A stretch of DNA of 64,000 nucleotides. Origin: Silene conica (lineage: Eukaryota > Streptophyta > Magnoliopsida > Caryophyllales > Caryophyllaceae). The stretch lies in NCBI GenBank assembly GCA_029255685.2, contig CM055316.2:68401237-68465236 (forward strand). Reading direction: 5' to 3'. Positions 34,348-46,012 of the stretch are shown here, piece after piece (the first letter of the stretch is position 1; each line of letters begins with the position of its first letter). The translations under genes were made by a program, and so were the position numbers. The notes under the pieces were generated by a model that worked only from the letters and a program-made list of their open reading frames with translations, was not told where the DNA came from and ran no database searches.

Positions 34348-35586
34348 TGCAGGGCTGTAAAGTTTAATGAAAAATAAAAGTCTTATGAGCACAAGAAAAC
34401 AGTGCTGTAACTAAAATAGGCTCGAAAAAATGCAAAAACAGAAGGTTTTTTACGGGTGTGGTCGGCCGACTACAGGAGTCAGTCGGTCGACCACATCCTT
34501 AGACTGTCTGTACATTTTTCTTTTCTGCTGCACTGGAAAAATCAGAAACCCAAAAAAAATCACGAAAAAACGCATGTATGGTCGGTCGACCGCAATAATT
34601 GGTCGGTCGACCGAATTACGAGAAAAACTCAGAAAACTGCAACAATTAAATTTCAGAAAAACCCGACTCTGGTCGGCCGACTATAGTTACCGGTCGGTCG
34701 ACCGACATAAGTTCAGAACACAAGCCCAGATCTGTAGAATACGAAAACCCAGAAATTCAAATTCAAATTTTGGTCGGTCGACCTCCGTTTCCGGTCGGCC
34801 GACCGCAACAGTGATTGTGTCGGGTTTCGCGGGTTGAATTTCGCGCGGAAAAAGGCATACAAAATTTTAAGGAAGCATTAAATTATCCTAATTAGCACAA
34901 AACTACCCGAAATTCTCAGATCTAAGCATATAAACTTATGAAGAAGAGGAAAAACAACATAAAAATACATAATCTAGCATAAAAGGAATTAAGAGTAAAA
35001 TTCAACTTACAAAGATGAATTAAAACTACCTAAAACGAAAATAAGAAGGTAAAAAAAAAACTAAAAAGAGAGAAAGAAAAAGGAGGAAAACTTACCTTGA
35101 GGATGGAGGATGAAGAAAGTAAGTAAAATGGAGGAGGTAGAAGATGAGTGAATAGGTAGTTTTTTTTTTAGGGTTTTATGAGAGAGAGAGGTGTGTTGGC
35201 AGAATGAATGAGTCAAAGCAAAAATATTATGTTCAGAAACATACACAAACCGTGACACCCTTTTTGCAACAAGAAAAACCGTAAAAAAAAAAAAAGCTTG
35301 TGGTCGGTCGACCAGAAAAGCTGGTCGATCGACCACTGTACTGTTACCTACTCTGCAGTTTTACTTACCCCGTCAGAAAAAGTACGAAAAATTGTCAGTC
35401 TGGTCGGTCGACCAGAGAAACTGGTCGGTCGACCACAGTACTGACGAATACCTATTTTTTTCTTTTTCTGCAGAGAATCCAATTTCCACCTGAGGACAAA
35501 AAAACGTAAATCTTAAAGTACGGGTTGCCTCCCGTATAGCGCTGGTTTAACAGGTCCCGCACGACCTTTTACCTTCTAAGGAGCAT
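34348..35586 (-). repeat. Athila-3 pol/post-pol spacer with six 21-bp motif pairs
   Basis: GGTCGGTCGACC or one-base variants start at 34460/34481, 34580/34601, 34671/34692, 34772/34793, 35302/35323 and 35402/35423. Every pair is spaced exactly 21 bp start to start, while sequence between the two motifs differs from pair to pair. The rest of the spacer is AT-rich and non-coding. Confidence 0.9.
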
Positions 35587-38500
35587 CTAAAAGGAGTCAA
35601 AGTACGAAACTTCGACTTTTCCAACATACTCATTTTCTCCTCGGAAGTGCTTCACATATTGGCCATTGACTTTGAACCTCTCACCAGATGAGGTTTCCAA
35701 TTCTATTGAACCGAATTTTGAGACAGCTGTGACGGTGTAGGGTCCGCTCCACCTGGATTTCAGTTTACCAGGAAAAAGACGAATACGAGCATTAAAAAGC
35801 AGTACCCTATCACCTACCTGAAAATCACGTCTAATGATTCTCTTGTCATGCCAGCGCTTTGTTTTCTCTTTGTAGATCCTGGCATTGTCATAGGATAACA
35901 ACCTGAATTCTTCTAACTCATTTAGCTGTAGTAAACGTTTCTCACGGGAAAGATTAGGGTCTAAATTAAGATCACATATAGCCCACCAAGACTTACGTTC
36001 TAACTCAACTGGTAAATGACAAGTCTTACCATAAATTAATCTGAATGGTGACATTCCTATTGGAGTTTTGAACGCGGTTCTATAGGCCCATAAAACGTCA
36101 TCAAGTTTTAGGCTCCAATCTTTCCTAGATTTAGAAACTACCTTGGCTAGGGTCTCCTTGAGTTCTCTATTAGAGATCTCAACTTGACCACTAGTCTGAG
36201 GGTGATAAGCTAAACCCCTACGATGTTGGACACCGAATTTGTTTAACAAGTCACCTAAGCGTTTCTCCTTAAAATGCATACCTCCATCACTTATGACAAC
36301 CCTAGGGACACCAAAACGAGGAAATATGATTTTTTTAAACATCTTAATAACAGCTTTTGCATCACAATGGGGAGTAGCAATAGCTTCTACCCACTTAGAC
36401 ACATAATCAACAGCTACGAGAATATACCTGTTACCTTGACTACTGGGAAAAGGTCCTTGATAATCAATGCCCCAAACATCAAAAATCTCTACCTCTAAAA
36501 TACCTACTTGTGGCATCTCATGTCTTTTGGATACGTTCCCAGTCCTTTGACAGGCATCACAGTTACCTACAAAATTTCTACAGTCAGCATGTAAAGTAGG
36601 CCAATAAAAACCAGACTGTAATACCTTGGCCACGGTCCTAGATGGACCGTGGTGACCACCATAAGCAGAAGAGTGACATGCTTCCAAGATGTCCTTCACC
36701 TCCCATTGGGGGACGCATCTCCGGATAAGTCCATCTCCGCACTCTTTAAAAACGTAAGGGTCATCCCAAAAATACTGTCTTGCATCAAACATAAATCTCT
36801 TCTTTTGTTGCCAAGACAACTCAGGAGGGATTTTACCTGTAACAGCAAAATTAGCAAAATCAGCATACCAAGGAGGGGGATAAGAACCTGAACTATTAAT
36901 GATAAATAAACTTTCATCAGGAAACGAATCATCAATAGGTAAAGAGTCTTCCCCATCAGTCAGCTGCAGGCGAGATAAATGGTCAGCTACCACGTTTTCC
37001 GCGCCTTTCTTATCCCTGATCTCAATGTCAAACTCTTGGAGGAGGAGGATCCACCTTAAAAGTCTAGGCTTCGAATCTTTCTTTTGAAAAAGACTTTTTA
37101 AGGCTGCATGGTCAGTATAAACAATTACCTTATTACCTACTAAATAAGATCTAAATTTTTCTAAGGCAAAAATGACGGCTAGCATCTCTTTCTCTGTGGT
37201 AAAGTAGTTGACTTGAGTCTCGTCCAGGGTGCGGCTCGCATAGTATATAGCATTAAGAGCCTTATTCTTCCTTTGACCCAGCACAGCGCCCAGGGCATAA
37301 TCACTAGCATCACACATGATCTCGAATGGGAGATCCCAGTCTGGTGGCTGAATGATTGGGGCTGAGACCAAAGCTTCCTTCAACCTGTTAAAAGCTGAAA
37401 GGCATTCATCAGAAAAATCAAAGATGGCATCTTTAAGAAGTAATTGTGTAAGTGGTTTAGCAATTTTAGAAAAGTCCTTAATGAAACGCCTGTAGAAACC
37501 TGCGTGCCCTAAGAAACTTCTCACCCCTTTGACATTAACAGGAGGGGGTAATTGCTCAATCACCTGCACCTTTGCTTTATCAACATGTATACCTTTATCT
37601 GAAATTAGATGCCCTAAAACTACCCCTTCAGTAACCATAAAATGACACTTTTCCCAGTTTAAGACAAGGTTTACATCAATACATCGCTGCATAACTTTAT
37701 CAAGATTAGCTAAGCATTGATCAAAAGCATTACCGTAAACAGAGAAATCATCCATAAATACTTCCATGATGTTTTCTATAAAGTCTGAAAAAATACCCAT
37801 CATACACCTTTGAAAAGTAGCAGGGGCATTGCATAACCCAAAAGGCATCCTGCGATAGGCAAAAACACCCTGTGGACATGTAAAAGTAGTCTTACTCTGA
37901 TCATCAGGATGGATGGGAATCTGGAAGAAACCTGAATAACCGTCTAGAAAACAGAAGAATTTATTAGAAGCCAATCTTTCAGTCATTTGGTCAACAAAAG
38001 GAAGGGGAAAATGGTCTTTCTTGGTGGCGGCATTTAACTGTCTATAATCAATGCACATCCGCCACCCAGTCACAACTCTAGTCGGTATTAATTCATTTTT
38101 ATCATTCTTAACCACTGTGGTTCCTCCTTTTTTAGGAACCACCTGAACTGGGCTAACCCATTTAGAGTTGCCAACTGGATAGATAATACCTGCATCAAGA
38201 AGCTTCATAACCTCAGCCATAACTACATCCTGCATCTTAGGGTTCAATTTACGCTGTCCCTGTCTATAGGGCTTGTGCCCTTCCTCTAAATCTATTCTGT
38301 GCATACAAACATCAGGGCTTATGCCCTTAATATCATCCAAAGAATAACCTAGAGCTTTTCTATTCTTTTTAAGAACAGTCATTAAGGCAGAAAGTTGGTC
38401 AGGACTAAGTTTAGAGCTAACAATTGCAGGGTATTGCTCAGTATCATCTAGAAAAACATACTTAAGATTAGGAGGAAGTGGCTTACGCTCTGGTGCTTTT

Positions 38501-40755
38501 ACCTCAACTGCCTGAACAGAATTAGCATCTATAGAATAGCATATGTTTACCAGACTTGTATTGGCTAGGCTCATGAGCTTCTCACCCTCTTCTTCAGTGA
38601 GCTCATAGTCCTCTTCCTCTTCTACTATCAAATCCAGCTCTTCAGCATCATCAGCTGGATTACCTGCACACTTATCCAAAATTGTTAGATCATCTAAGGG
38701 ATCCTTGGTTAAGGATTCCCTCCAATTAAGGATAACATTCCTGTCTATAATATCAATGGAACAACAAGTATCGTTAGTAGGAATAGCTGCCTTATGGGCA
38801 AGACTAAACTCGATAGTGTCATCCCCAATCTCTAAAGTAATGGTCCCGCGTTTGACATCTATCACAGCCCCAGCTGTGTGTAAAAAGGGTCTACCTAAAA
38901 TAATAGGTATTCGGCTATCTTCAGCGATGTCTAAAACGACGAAATCCACAGGAATAAAGAACTTTCCCACTTTTACTGGGACATCCTCCAAGACCCCTAA
39001 TGGTCTTTGGGTTGATCTATCAGCCATCTGTACAGTAATATTGGTGACCTTAAGTCTACCTAAACCAAGTCTTTCACATACAGAATAAGGTATGACACTG
39101 ACACTAGCCCCTAGATCACAAAGGGCTTTCCCTATTAAATGATTACCTATGGTACAAGGGATGGAAAAACTACCCGGGTCCTTTAACTTGGGTGCTATAT
39201 TATCTTGTGAAAGAACATAACATTCTTCCACAAAAGCAACAGCACCGTCGTCCTGAAAGCTCCTCTTACGACTTAAAATATCTTTCATGAATTTAGCATA
39301 AGAAGGTACCTGGGTAATTAAGTCAGTGAAAGGGATGGTTACCTCAAGATTCTTCACCATCTCCAAGAACTTACCAAACTTCTTATCCTCCTTTGAATTT
39401 TTCAGTCTTTCTGGATAAGGAATGGTGACTTTAGCCATAGGATCAGTAACCTTTGGCTCTTTCAGCTGTAAAATTTCAGTAAGGCTTTGAATAACGGAAG
39501 GATCCAGCGATTCCGGAGCGAAAACGGCACTTTCCCCAGGAGCTCTGGTCGGTCGACCAGTATCAGCGGTCGGTCGACCAGAGTCTGCAAACTCTGTTTT
39601 TTTTCTTTTTTCGGAATCTGATTTCGCGTCAGGAACAGTGGTCGATCGACTTACCGAAGCGGTCGGTCGACCGGTATCAGTGGTCGGTCGACCTCCTGCT
39701 CCTTTGACGGGATTGGATTCCTCGGTTGGAATCCCGGCTGGATCATCCTTTTGAGTTGCTTCTTCACAAATACGGCCACTCCTTAGATTTATGACGTTCA
39801 GCGTCTCCATGGGTCCCTCAGAACTAGTTGGAAAGCTAGTTCTTTGGTTGGCTATGTTTATCAATTGTTCTGTAAAAATCTTTGTGGAAGTGCAGTGAGC
39901 CTCATGCATCTTAAAAACCGCCGTGGTTAAGGCATCAACAAGTGCTCTTAATCTCTCAATTTCTCCCGTGTTGTCGACCGTAGTAACAAGGTTCGCACTT
40001 TCAAGCTTCAGCTGGGTTGCCTCAAGCTTTTCAAAACGGGCTTCAACTGTTGTCTCAAGAGCCATCACTCTATTCATCTTTACATTCAGCTTTCTTGAAT
40101 TCCCACGTGAACCCTTAAAAGTATCCCTATGCACCGCCATGTCTTCAATGGTTTGCCAACCCTTCATACAATTGGTGTTGTTTTGGAATCTTCCATTGGC
40201 GGCCACATCAAGAATCATCTTATAGTCATCGTAAAGAGAGTTGTAAAAGCGGTTACACAGGTCCCATTCTGGAAGGTTATGGTGAGGGATGGAACGGACC
40301 AATTTCTTGAATCGATCCCAAGCTTCACAAAATCCTTCATCAGGTCCCTGTAAAAAGTTACGGATTTGATTTCTCAAGTCCTCAGCTTTTGCAAGAGGGA
40401 AGTATTTCTTGTAAAAGGCCAAGGCCAAGTTGGTCCAATCTGTAATCCCTTCACTTGTCCTTTTAAGATCCCGGTACCATTCTCGCGCGTCTCCCTTTAA
40501 GGAAAACAGGAACAGAGTCTCCAGTACCTCATCTCTAGATACCCCCTCAGGTAGGGGTATGAAACAGCAATAATCTGTGAAGGTTGTAACATGCTTTATT
40601 GGATCTTCATCAGGTAGACCAGAAAACTGACTCTGCTCCACCAAATTGATATGAGTCGAGCGGAGTTCAAAGATGCCAGTGGTGGGTTTAGGCAGGGTGA
40701 ATCCTTTTGGTAAATCTTTAGGCTTCGGCTGTAAGTAGCTATAAATAGAATCCAT
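35587..40755 (-). CDS. Athila-3 gag-pol polyprotein, open
   Basis: The ATG at 40755 ([11 protein letters not shown]) is chosen because the same start is enforced in Athila-1; the frame runs 1,722 residues. Domains by rough residue: gag 25-230; GRPT-repeat linker 350-400; retropepsin near 547 (DLGASVSV); reverse transcriptase 840-1030, with FMDD near 1002; RNase H 1140-1260 ([23 protein letters not shown]); integrase 1340-1580, with the CDACQR zinc motif, Asp in GIDYQGP and SDGGMHF, and Glu in [12 protein letters not shown]. All catalytic residues I can check are present. It would make particle protein, protease, polymerase and integrase for its own copying in the cytoplasm and nucleus. Confidence 0.96.
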   Translation of the reverse strand: MDSIYSYLQPKPKDLPKGFTLPKPTTGIFELRSTHINLVEQSQFSGLPDEDPIKHVTTFTDYCCFIPLPEGVSRDEVLETLFLFSLKGDAREWYRDLKRTSEGITDWTNLALAFYKKYFPLAKAEDLRNQIRNFLQGPDEGFCEAWDRFKKLVRSIPHHNLPEWDLCNRFYNSLYDDYKMILDVAANGRFQNNTNCMKGWQTIEDMAVHRDTFKGSRGNSRKLNVKMNRVMALETTVEARFEKLEATQLKLESANLVTTVDNTGEIERLRALVDALTTAVFKMHEAHCTSTKIFTEQLINIANQRTSFPTSSEGPMETLNVINLRSGRICEEATQKDDPAGIPTEESNPVKGAGGRPTTDTGRPTASVSRSTTVPDAKSDSEKRKKTEFADSGRPTADTGRPTRAPGESAVFAPESLDPSVIQSLTEILQLKEPKVTDPMAKVTIPYPERLKNSKEDKKFGKFLEMVKNLEVTIPFTDLITQVPSYAKFMKDILSRKRSFQDDGAVAFVEECYVLSQDNIAPKLKDPGSFSIPCTIGNHLIGKALCDLGASVSVIPYSVCERLGLGRLKVTNITVQMADRSTQRPLGVLEDVPVKVGKFFIPVDFVVLDIAEDSRIPIILGRPFLHTAGAVIDVKRGTITLEIGDDTIEFSLAHKAAIPTNDTCCSIDIIDRNVILNWRESLTKDPLDDLTILDKCAGNPADDAEELDLIVEEEEDYELTEEEGEKLMSLANTSLVNICYSIDANSVQAVEVKAPERKPLPPNLKYVFLDDTEQYPAIVSSKLSPDQLSALMTVLKKNRKALGYSLDDIKGISPDVCMHRIDLEEGHKPYRQGQRKLNPKMQDVVMAEVMKLLDAGIIYPVGNSKWVSPVQVVPKKGGTTVVKNDKNELIPTRVVTGWRMCIDYRQLNAATKKDHFPLPFVDQMTERLASNKFFCFLDGYSGFFQIPIHPDDQSKTTFTCPQGVFAYRRMPFGLCNAPATFQRCMMGIFSDFIENIMEVFMDDFSVYGNAFDQCLANLDKVMQRCIDVNLVLNWEKCHFMVTEGVVLGHLISDKGIHVDKAKVQVIEQLPPPVNVKGVRSFLGHAGFYRRFIKDFSKIAKPLTQLLLKDAIFDFSDECLSAFNRLKEALVSAPIIQPPDWDLPFEIMCDASDYALGAVLGQRKNKALNAIYYASRTLDETQVNYFTTEKEMLAVIFALEKFRSYLVGNKVIVYTDHAALKSLFQKKDSKPRLLRWILLLQEFDIEIRDKKGAENVVADHLSRLQLTDGEDSLPIDDSFPDESLFIINSSGSYPPPWYADFANFAVTGKIPPELSWQQKKRFMFDARQYFWDDPYVFKECGDGLIRRCVPQWEVKDILEACHSSAYGGHHGPSRTVAKVLQSGFYWPTLHADCRNFVGNCDACQRTGNVSKRHEMPQVGILEVEIFDVWGIDYQGPFPSSQGNRYILVAVDYVSKWVEAIATPHCDAKAVIKMFKKIIFPRFGVPRVVISDGGMHFKEKRLGDLLNKFGVQHRRGLAYHPQTSGQVEISNRELKETLAKVVSKSRKDWSLKLDDVLWAYRTAFKTPIGMSPFRLIYGKTCHLPVELERKSWWAICDLNLDPNLSREKRLLQLNELEEFRLLSYDNARIYKEKTKRWHDKRIIRRDFQVGDRVLLFNARIRLFPGKLKSRWSGPYTVTAVSKFGSIELETSSGERFKVNGQYVKHFRGENEYVGKVEVSYFDSF
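39547..39693 (-). repeat. GGTCGGTCGACC motifs inside Athila-3 gag
   Basis: Copies start at 39547/39568 and at 39640/39661/39682, at 21-bp steps. They are in frame, giving GRPT or SRST tetrapeptides every seven residues. Confidence 0.9.
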
Positions 40756-40895
40756 AAAGAGAGTACTCAAGCCTTCCTCTCAAAAACCTGTCTTCTAAAC
40801 AGCACTAGAAGAAAAGGTAAGAACGGTCTTAAGGAACCTAAGTTCCTTAAGACAAGAAAAATAAACTAAAAATTAACAAACAAAATTATACCGTC

Positions 40896-40913
40896 TCCCC
40901 GGCAACGGCGCCA
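40896..40913 (-). other. Athila-3 primer-binding site, tRNA-Asp
   Basis: The minus strand reads TGGCGCCGTTGCCGGGGA, the usual Athila primer site, 5 bp inside the 5' LTR. The leader to the gag start is 40756-40895. Confidence 0.92.
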
Positions 40914-40918
40914 AAATT

Positions 40919-42184
40919 TGACACCCGTCGTTGAGGGGTGCCAAAGATAAGATTTATAAAACCTCAGCTTAAACTCAGATAGGATAAGTCAAGGGTCGAA
41001 CCACAGAGAGACAAGGTTAATTATGTTTGTGAAATTAAAGTCTATTGAAGGTAACAAAAAGGGGGGTTTTGAATTTGGATTGTAACTAACAACTAAGATA
41101 ATTAACTAGCAAGAAAACTAAAATAAGATAAAAGGGGATTAGGAACTTTGGTTCCCCATGGTCAAAACAAGTCAATGAAGGGTAAGAATAATCAAATAAC
41201 ACAATCCCAAGGAACAAAGAATAAACCTTTAGGTCAATATTCTACCCAATCCTTTCGGTCTTAGGGTTCCTACAAAAGCACTAAACTTTCGTTCAAAGGC
41301 AATCCCAAAGTTGTTGTCAAACTAATCCTAATAATCTTTCAATCCTAAGGATTAGTTCACCAACAACAATGGGGGATTGGTAACTTAATCATCAAACTTA
41401 TCAAAGTCAAGTCTTTACATGGTTCCCCTAATTCCTAATCACAAGAATTAGCTATGCATACTTTTAATTAAAGAACTAACAATCACTAAGAAAATTAAAG
41501 AGATGAACCTAATCAAAGATGATAATAAAAGGGTGAACATGAAATAAGAAATAACAACAAGGTGAATAACAAGATTGATTAAAAAGGAAAAATTGAATTG
41601 TGACAAACTTACAACTTGAATGGAAAATCTAAGAATAAAGAAGAAAACTTGGTACCAAAATCTAACAATGGAGTTTTTTCTCTAATTGGGGCTGCCTCCT
41701 CTATTTTAGAGTTTTAGGTCTCCTTAAATAATAATCGTTACAAGATTAGGAAAGATAGAAAATAAATAAAACAGAAGTCCGAAACAGCTGGTGGTCGGTC
41801 GACCGAGATTTTCGGTCGGTCGACCGATTCTGGCGATACGGGTTTATCTTCATGCGAATTTGGGCTTCTGTGAACTGGGCCTCTTTTATTTCCGGACACC
41901 GGTCGGTCGACCACTACTACAGGTCGGTCGACCGCTTCTCTTTTTTTTCTGGTTTTTTCTGGCCCGATGATTGTATTTGAATGCACCATCCGAATTTATT
42001 GCTCCAAAACAGCCTCCTTAAGGCAAATAAGGCTTGATTTTGCTTACTTCCGCGTATTCCTGCATACAAAACATAGAAACACCAAAGTAGACGATATGGG
42101 AGAAAAAGCAACTAAAAAGTCACGAAAGTGAATGAAAATACGTGCCAAAAGAGTAAATAAAATGCATAAAATAGGCACGTATCA
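40919..42184 (-). repeat. Athila-3 5' LTR
   Basis: 1,266 bp, with no difference seen from 29938-31203, including motif pairs at 41793/41814 and 41901/41922. Confidence 0.95.
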
Positions 42185-42511
42185 CTGTGTATTCGTGATC
42201 ACCTGTGATGAACCAAATTATTGGGGAGCAGATTGACAGGTGGCTGAGACTATGGGAAGCTGTGGGAGGAGAGAGCTTGGATCCAGACCAGACTAGAGTC
42301 TAGATCACCATAGTCAGTTTAGCATGAGTTGTACTTACTTTTCATAAGACTGTTTTATTACAGTTGTAAGAACATGTTATGGAGTTTAACTTTTAATTAA
42401 AGTACTGTTTATCTTTCCTTTGTATCTACTGCCTCGGGAAATCGAGATGGTAACACCCGTATTTATCTGAGGAGTCCTAGTACAGGCCCTTGAATAAATG
42501 GGGGTGTTACA
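42185..42511 (+). repeat. LARD-like 3' LTR, second part
   Basis: It starts with the repeated CTGTG and continues the interrupted LTR to GGTGTTACA at 42511. Near its end it has a 6-bp ATAAAT missing from the 5' LTR. Confidence 0.92.
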
Positions 42512-42866
42512 ACATCCCTCCCATCTTCTCCAGCCTGCAATTTAAATCGAACGGCACTTGTTAAAAAAAACACTCACGATTGTCAAAGTTTGCCAATTGT
42601 TTAAAAATTACTCAACACAAGAAAAAGTGAAGTAAAAATTAAGAAATTACCATTTCATCCATCATCTGTAGGGTGTTTTTACGATCCATAATGTGAGTAC
42701 CTAAGGCCTTGCCTTTTTCGGTACTTCCAGGTGGCAGGGAGAAGAAAGGAGAAGGAGAGGAAGGAGGAGGAAGGAGGAGGAAGGAAGGAGAAGAAGGAAG
42801 GAGCGAGGAGGAGGTGGCCGGCGGCGGCGACGGCGTGGTAGGGTGGTGGTGGTGTGGTGGTTGCAA
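42512..42866 (-). pseudogene. CACTA-2 accessory gene, 5' part
   Basis: Minus-strand exon 42651-42866 encodes a Pro/Ser/His-rich N-terminus ending DRKNTLQMMDEM at a GT donor. The next exon, 42512-42534, begins AGEDGRD and is cut by the LARD-like insertion, continuing at 21680 in the same frame. Together with 20972-21680 this is one broken gene. The exact start is uncertain because several frames are open in the Pro-rich part. Confidence 0.55.
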
Positions 42867-42984
42867 TTAAGGGTGGTGGTGGTTGCAATTGGGTGTCGCA
42901 AATCGCGTTTTAGGTTTTAGGTTTTAAGTTTTGTAAATTGATTTGGGGAAAAATAAGACCCGCGGGGTCTGTATAAAAAACTTT

Positions 42985-43358
42985 TGGGACGGAAATTTGC
43001 GACGGAATTTCCGTCGCAAATCTGGTCCAGGTCAAACTTTGACCAGATTTGCGACGGAAATTCCGTCACAAATTTTGACTTTAGCGACGGAATTTCCGTC
43101 GCAAATCTGGTCAAAGTTTAACCCTGAACCAGATTTTGGTCAAGTCTGGTCAATTATTTGCGACGGAAATTCCGTCGCAAAAGTCAATATCTGTGGCGGA
43201 TTTTCCGTCGCAAACTTTCCCGCCATTTGACTTTTGCTTCGCGGGTCTTGGAATTTTAGGTCCGTCGCAAAAATAAATTCCGTCCCAAACCAATTTTTGC
43301 GACGGATTTTCTGTCCGTCGCAAATATTCCGTCGCAAACACAGTGTTTTTTTGTAGTG
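42985..43358. repeat. CACTA-2 right sub-terminal repeats
   Basis: An array of GCGACGGAA/TTCCGTCGC motifs like the left one, ending in the terminal inverted repeat. Positions 42867-42984 between gene and array hold nothing I recognise. Confidence 0.9.
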
Positions 43359-44311
43359 GTTGTTCGGTGTTTTTAATAATGACCACTTTGTTTAAGGTTG
43401 TGATGGGTCCGATTTTTCCAAAGTAAGTTGGGGTTTATCAATTTTTGCTTGGTTTTGTTAAAACCAAAGTTAGGGCATAGACGTTGCTTAGTTGTTGTAA
43501 TAAGGAGTTGCGTTGATTATGGCAATCATTCTTGTTTTTGAGCCTCAAATCCTAGAACGGTGCTCGCACCAAACCATTTTCACCCAACCCAAGCCCGTTG
43601 CATCCTTGTTGTTGTTCTCATCATGTGCGTTTGTATTTTTCATGGATTCTTGGATGGAGTACCATTCTATATTGCGGGCATGCTTCGCAAGTTGAGGTAG
43701 GTGAGTGATTTTGGTTAATTTTTGTCACAAAAATCACCCTCTTTCTTTCCTTGTGTGTTGAGTGTCACCCGTGAGAGTCGGTACTTAGGGTTCTTTTATC
43801 GGTTACGGGTCTTGCATGGAGTCGAATCATGCGTGTGTCGTGTCATTCTTGGAAGTATAGCTTAGTACTTCCGTTTGCCCGCCTTGAATTAGTTTCTTGG
43901 TCTTTGGTGATGTCATTCTTGGTTGCTTGAGCTTGATTTAGGGGTTTGACACCATGGTTAGACTTTGAGTCGGCATCCTCCGCTATAGACCTCTCTTGTT
44001 TAGTTTTTCAAAACCCCGCTTGAATGAGGCAAGCGGTTGTCTTTTCTCTTTTTCCGATGCATGTTGCTTGTCTATACGTGTTATGTTTTTACTTGTTGGC
44101 ATCAAAAATTTTGTAGCAAGACTTACTTGCCTTGTAATAGGGCATTCTTCCTTATGAATGTCAAATTGTGAGTTGAAAGGGCTACGGGTGTAGCTAAACC
44201 CGATTCGGCTTCTAGTTAGCTTAGTTAGTTTGTTTCTTTGTTTCTAATAAGGGTTATGTAGTTACTTGATCTCTTACTCGAGGACGAGTAAGGTTTAAGT
44301 GTAGGGAATTC
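43359..44311 (+). other. Athila-2 3' untranslated region, right part
   Basis: This continues 18295-20280 after CACTA-2. The polypurine tract AAGTGTAGGGAATTC (44297-44311) lies directly before the LTR. I see no coding potential. Confidence 0.75.
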
Positions 44312-46012
44312 TGATGAGCTCCATTTTGGTCATTATTCTCGTTGTTTATTCCTTATTTTTGGTCCCGATTCGACCTCGTTTCGCGTACCTTTGCTCGTTT
44401 TTATGCCCGTTACGTCGACTATTCCTTTTTGGTTTACATTTTGTAGGTATTGTGGCGGGAGCGAAGAAACGGGAGCAAACGAGACGAATCTAGAGCGAAA
44501 TGTGAAGGATTTAACAAGAAGTATGCCCAGGCCCTCCCAGCCGGCGGCCGGTAGGCCGGCTGGGGATCTTGACTTGACCATTTGGACCAAAATTGTAAAA
44601 AGTTCCAGGCCTTTGAAATTGTCTCCCAGCCGGTGGCCAATCGGCAGCCGGTCAGCCGGCTGAGGAGCAAGTCCCATACTTAGCCATTTTTCGAAGTTTG
44701 AAGAAAATGTTGATTTGGGCAGATTATTGCAAAAGGGCTCCCAGCCGGTGGCCAACCGGCAGCCGGTCCACCGGCCGAGGGTACCTGTACATTGAAGAAA
44801 AGAAGCAAAAAATTCAGAACTTGAAATCCAGCCTCCCAGCCGGTGCCCGGCCGGCAGCCGGCCGGTCGGCTGAGGATCATAGAGCTTTGAAGAAAATGAA
44901 GAAAAAAAGTCAGATGTTTGCATTTGGACTCCCAGCCGGTCCACCACGGGCAGCCGATTGATCGGCTGAGAGTCCTATTTCGGAATTTCGCACTCTATAT
45001 AAACCCGCACTTGTGTCTTTTATTTACACACACTTTTTCACGCATTTCTAGACAGATTTTTAGGGTTTCTACTGTTACATTCATCCATACTTAGCCTTCA
45101 AAAACTCTCTTAAACATTTTAATCTTTCCTTAGTTTTGATCTTAATCTTTTAGTTCATTTTAATTCTTACTTAGTCACTCTCTTAGCATTGTTCTTAGCC
45201 ATTGTTAGAAGATATTTTGGGTTGTAATTTGAAGGGATTTGAAAGAATTCTTCATCTTGTTATCCAAGTTCATTCCTTTCCCTTAGTTAATGGTATAATA
45301 TTCTTCATCTTTACTTTGTCTTTGCATTTCCTTTAAGTTTTGCTTGTTCAATTGTTTACTCTTACTTAATCCAACATGTTTAGCATTTCCTCATCATTTG
45401 TTTACATATTTATGTTAGCCATGTGTGAGTAGTTCCCCTACTAGGGTTAGGGGTGTGCTTTGGTTTGTTGATAGCTATGAATCTTGTCTAGGGTTAGGAT
45501 TTGGTTCTCTTCTTTGCTAGGTTTTCATTTATGCATGTTATATGTTTGATGAAATGTCTCAACGACGGTTGGACATGATTCTTATTGTCGTTGGCCTTTG
45601 ATGATAGTTTAGGGCTTTCATGGACATGTATGTATGTTAGGTTGGCCTTGTTTGTAGCGAAAGCTAGGATAGGGTTTGACTTTAGGTGAGTCAAATCGAT
45701 AGACGAGACAAACCTAGGCCTAGTATAGCGGAGACCCTAGATTCCCTTGCATGATTCGTTACCAACCTACCTTAGTACCCCCGACACCTTAGTATCTTTT
45801 ATTTATCGATTTCATCTTAACTCATTCGCTTTAATTTATCTTTAGTAGATGTTAATCAATCACAAACCTATTACCCGACTCAAGTTTTGACTAGAACGTA
45901 ACTATACAACTTCCCCACCGTCTTTGCGAACGATAACCCTATTATACTACTTTATATCGGGTTTATAAATTTGTTTGATCGTGAGAACCGACGACTCAAT
46001 CTCGCGTTATCA
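44312..46012 (+). repeat. Athila-2 3' LTR
   Basis: About 1.7 kb, from TGATGAGCTCC to TCGCGTTATCA, so TGAT and ATCA form the terminal inverted repeat. Four AGCCGGT modules (44626, 44743, 44838, 44934) each have half-units exactly 18 bp apart, and a fifth variant lies near 44539. A TATA box CTATATAAAC is at 44994-45003, about 25 bp after the last module. The far end is 880 bp from the start codon of the PrfB3-like gene. Confidence 0.8.

Larger units (their letters stand above)
29938..42184 (-). mobile_element. Athila-3: complete, probably young Athila element
   Basis: 12,247 bp with a TSD CTGTG (29933-29937 and 42185-42189) and two 1,266-bp LTRs in which I find no difference. In element order it has the 5' LTR, tRNA-Asp primer site, leader, open gag-pol, palindrome-rich spacer, open post-pol ORF, long untranslated region, polypurine tract and 3' LTR. 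All parts needed for transposition look intact, so it inserted very recently or is kept active. Confidence 0.95.
21681..42511 (+). mobile_element. LARD-like non-coding LTR element, its 3' LTR split by Athila-3
   Basis: It is bounded by TGTGATACC...GGTGTTACA LTR ends and a 5-bp TSD ACATC (21676-21680 and 42512-42516). The LTRs are about 2.4 kb and the internal region (24057-27877) is 3.8 kb with no credible ORF, which fits a large non-autonomous retrotransposon derivative. The primer site and LTR ends resemble those of the chromovirus at 56616 onward, its likely source of proteins. The two LTRs differ by about a dozen substitutions and three small indels by eye. Confidence 0.9.
20281..43358. 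mobile_element. CACTA-2: CACTA transposon, itself split by nested retrotransposons
   Basis: The left end is CACTATAAAACAATGC; the right end ends TTTTTTTGTAGTG. The TSD is GTT (20278-20280 and 43359-43361). Its own sequence is 20281-21680 and 42517-43358, about 2.2 kb, once the LARD-like insertion and its duplicated ACATC are set aside. Both ends carry dense sub-terminal repeats. Only a TNPA/Transposase_24-like gene is seen, with no catalytic transposase, so it is probably non-autonomous. Confidence 0.9.
3725..46012 (+). mobile_element. Athila-2: old host Athila-type element, interrupted by several insertions
   Basis: This is the base layer of the nest. Its visible own sequence is 3725-5570, 10105-12736, 18269-20280 and 43359-46012. 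The order is gag-protease, palindrome-rich spacer, Athila post-pol ORF, long 3' untranslated region, purine-rich tract and 3' LTR. The 5' LTR and the start of gag lie left of the Athila-1 insertion and outside the window. No RT, RNase H or integrase of its own is seen between gag-protease and the post-pol ORF, so it appears to be a pol-less, non-autonomous derivative. Confidence 0.75.

Noticed and set aside
34460..35434. CRISPR-like regular repeats
   Set aside because: Only pairs of a 12-mer with 9-bp gaps, within a plant retrotransposon; no array of long repeats with unique spacers and no cas genes.
42639..42901. Three overlapping Pro/His/Ser-rich frames
   Set aside because: Two are shadows of low-complexity GGAGGA/GGTGGT sequence; only the frame that splices into the CACTA-2 gene was kept, with modest confidence.
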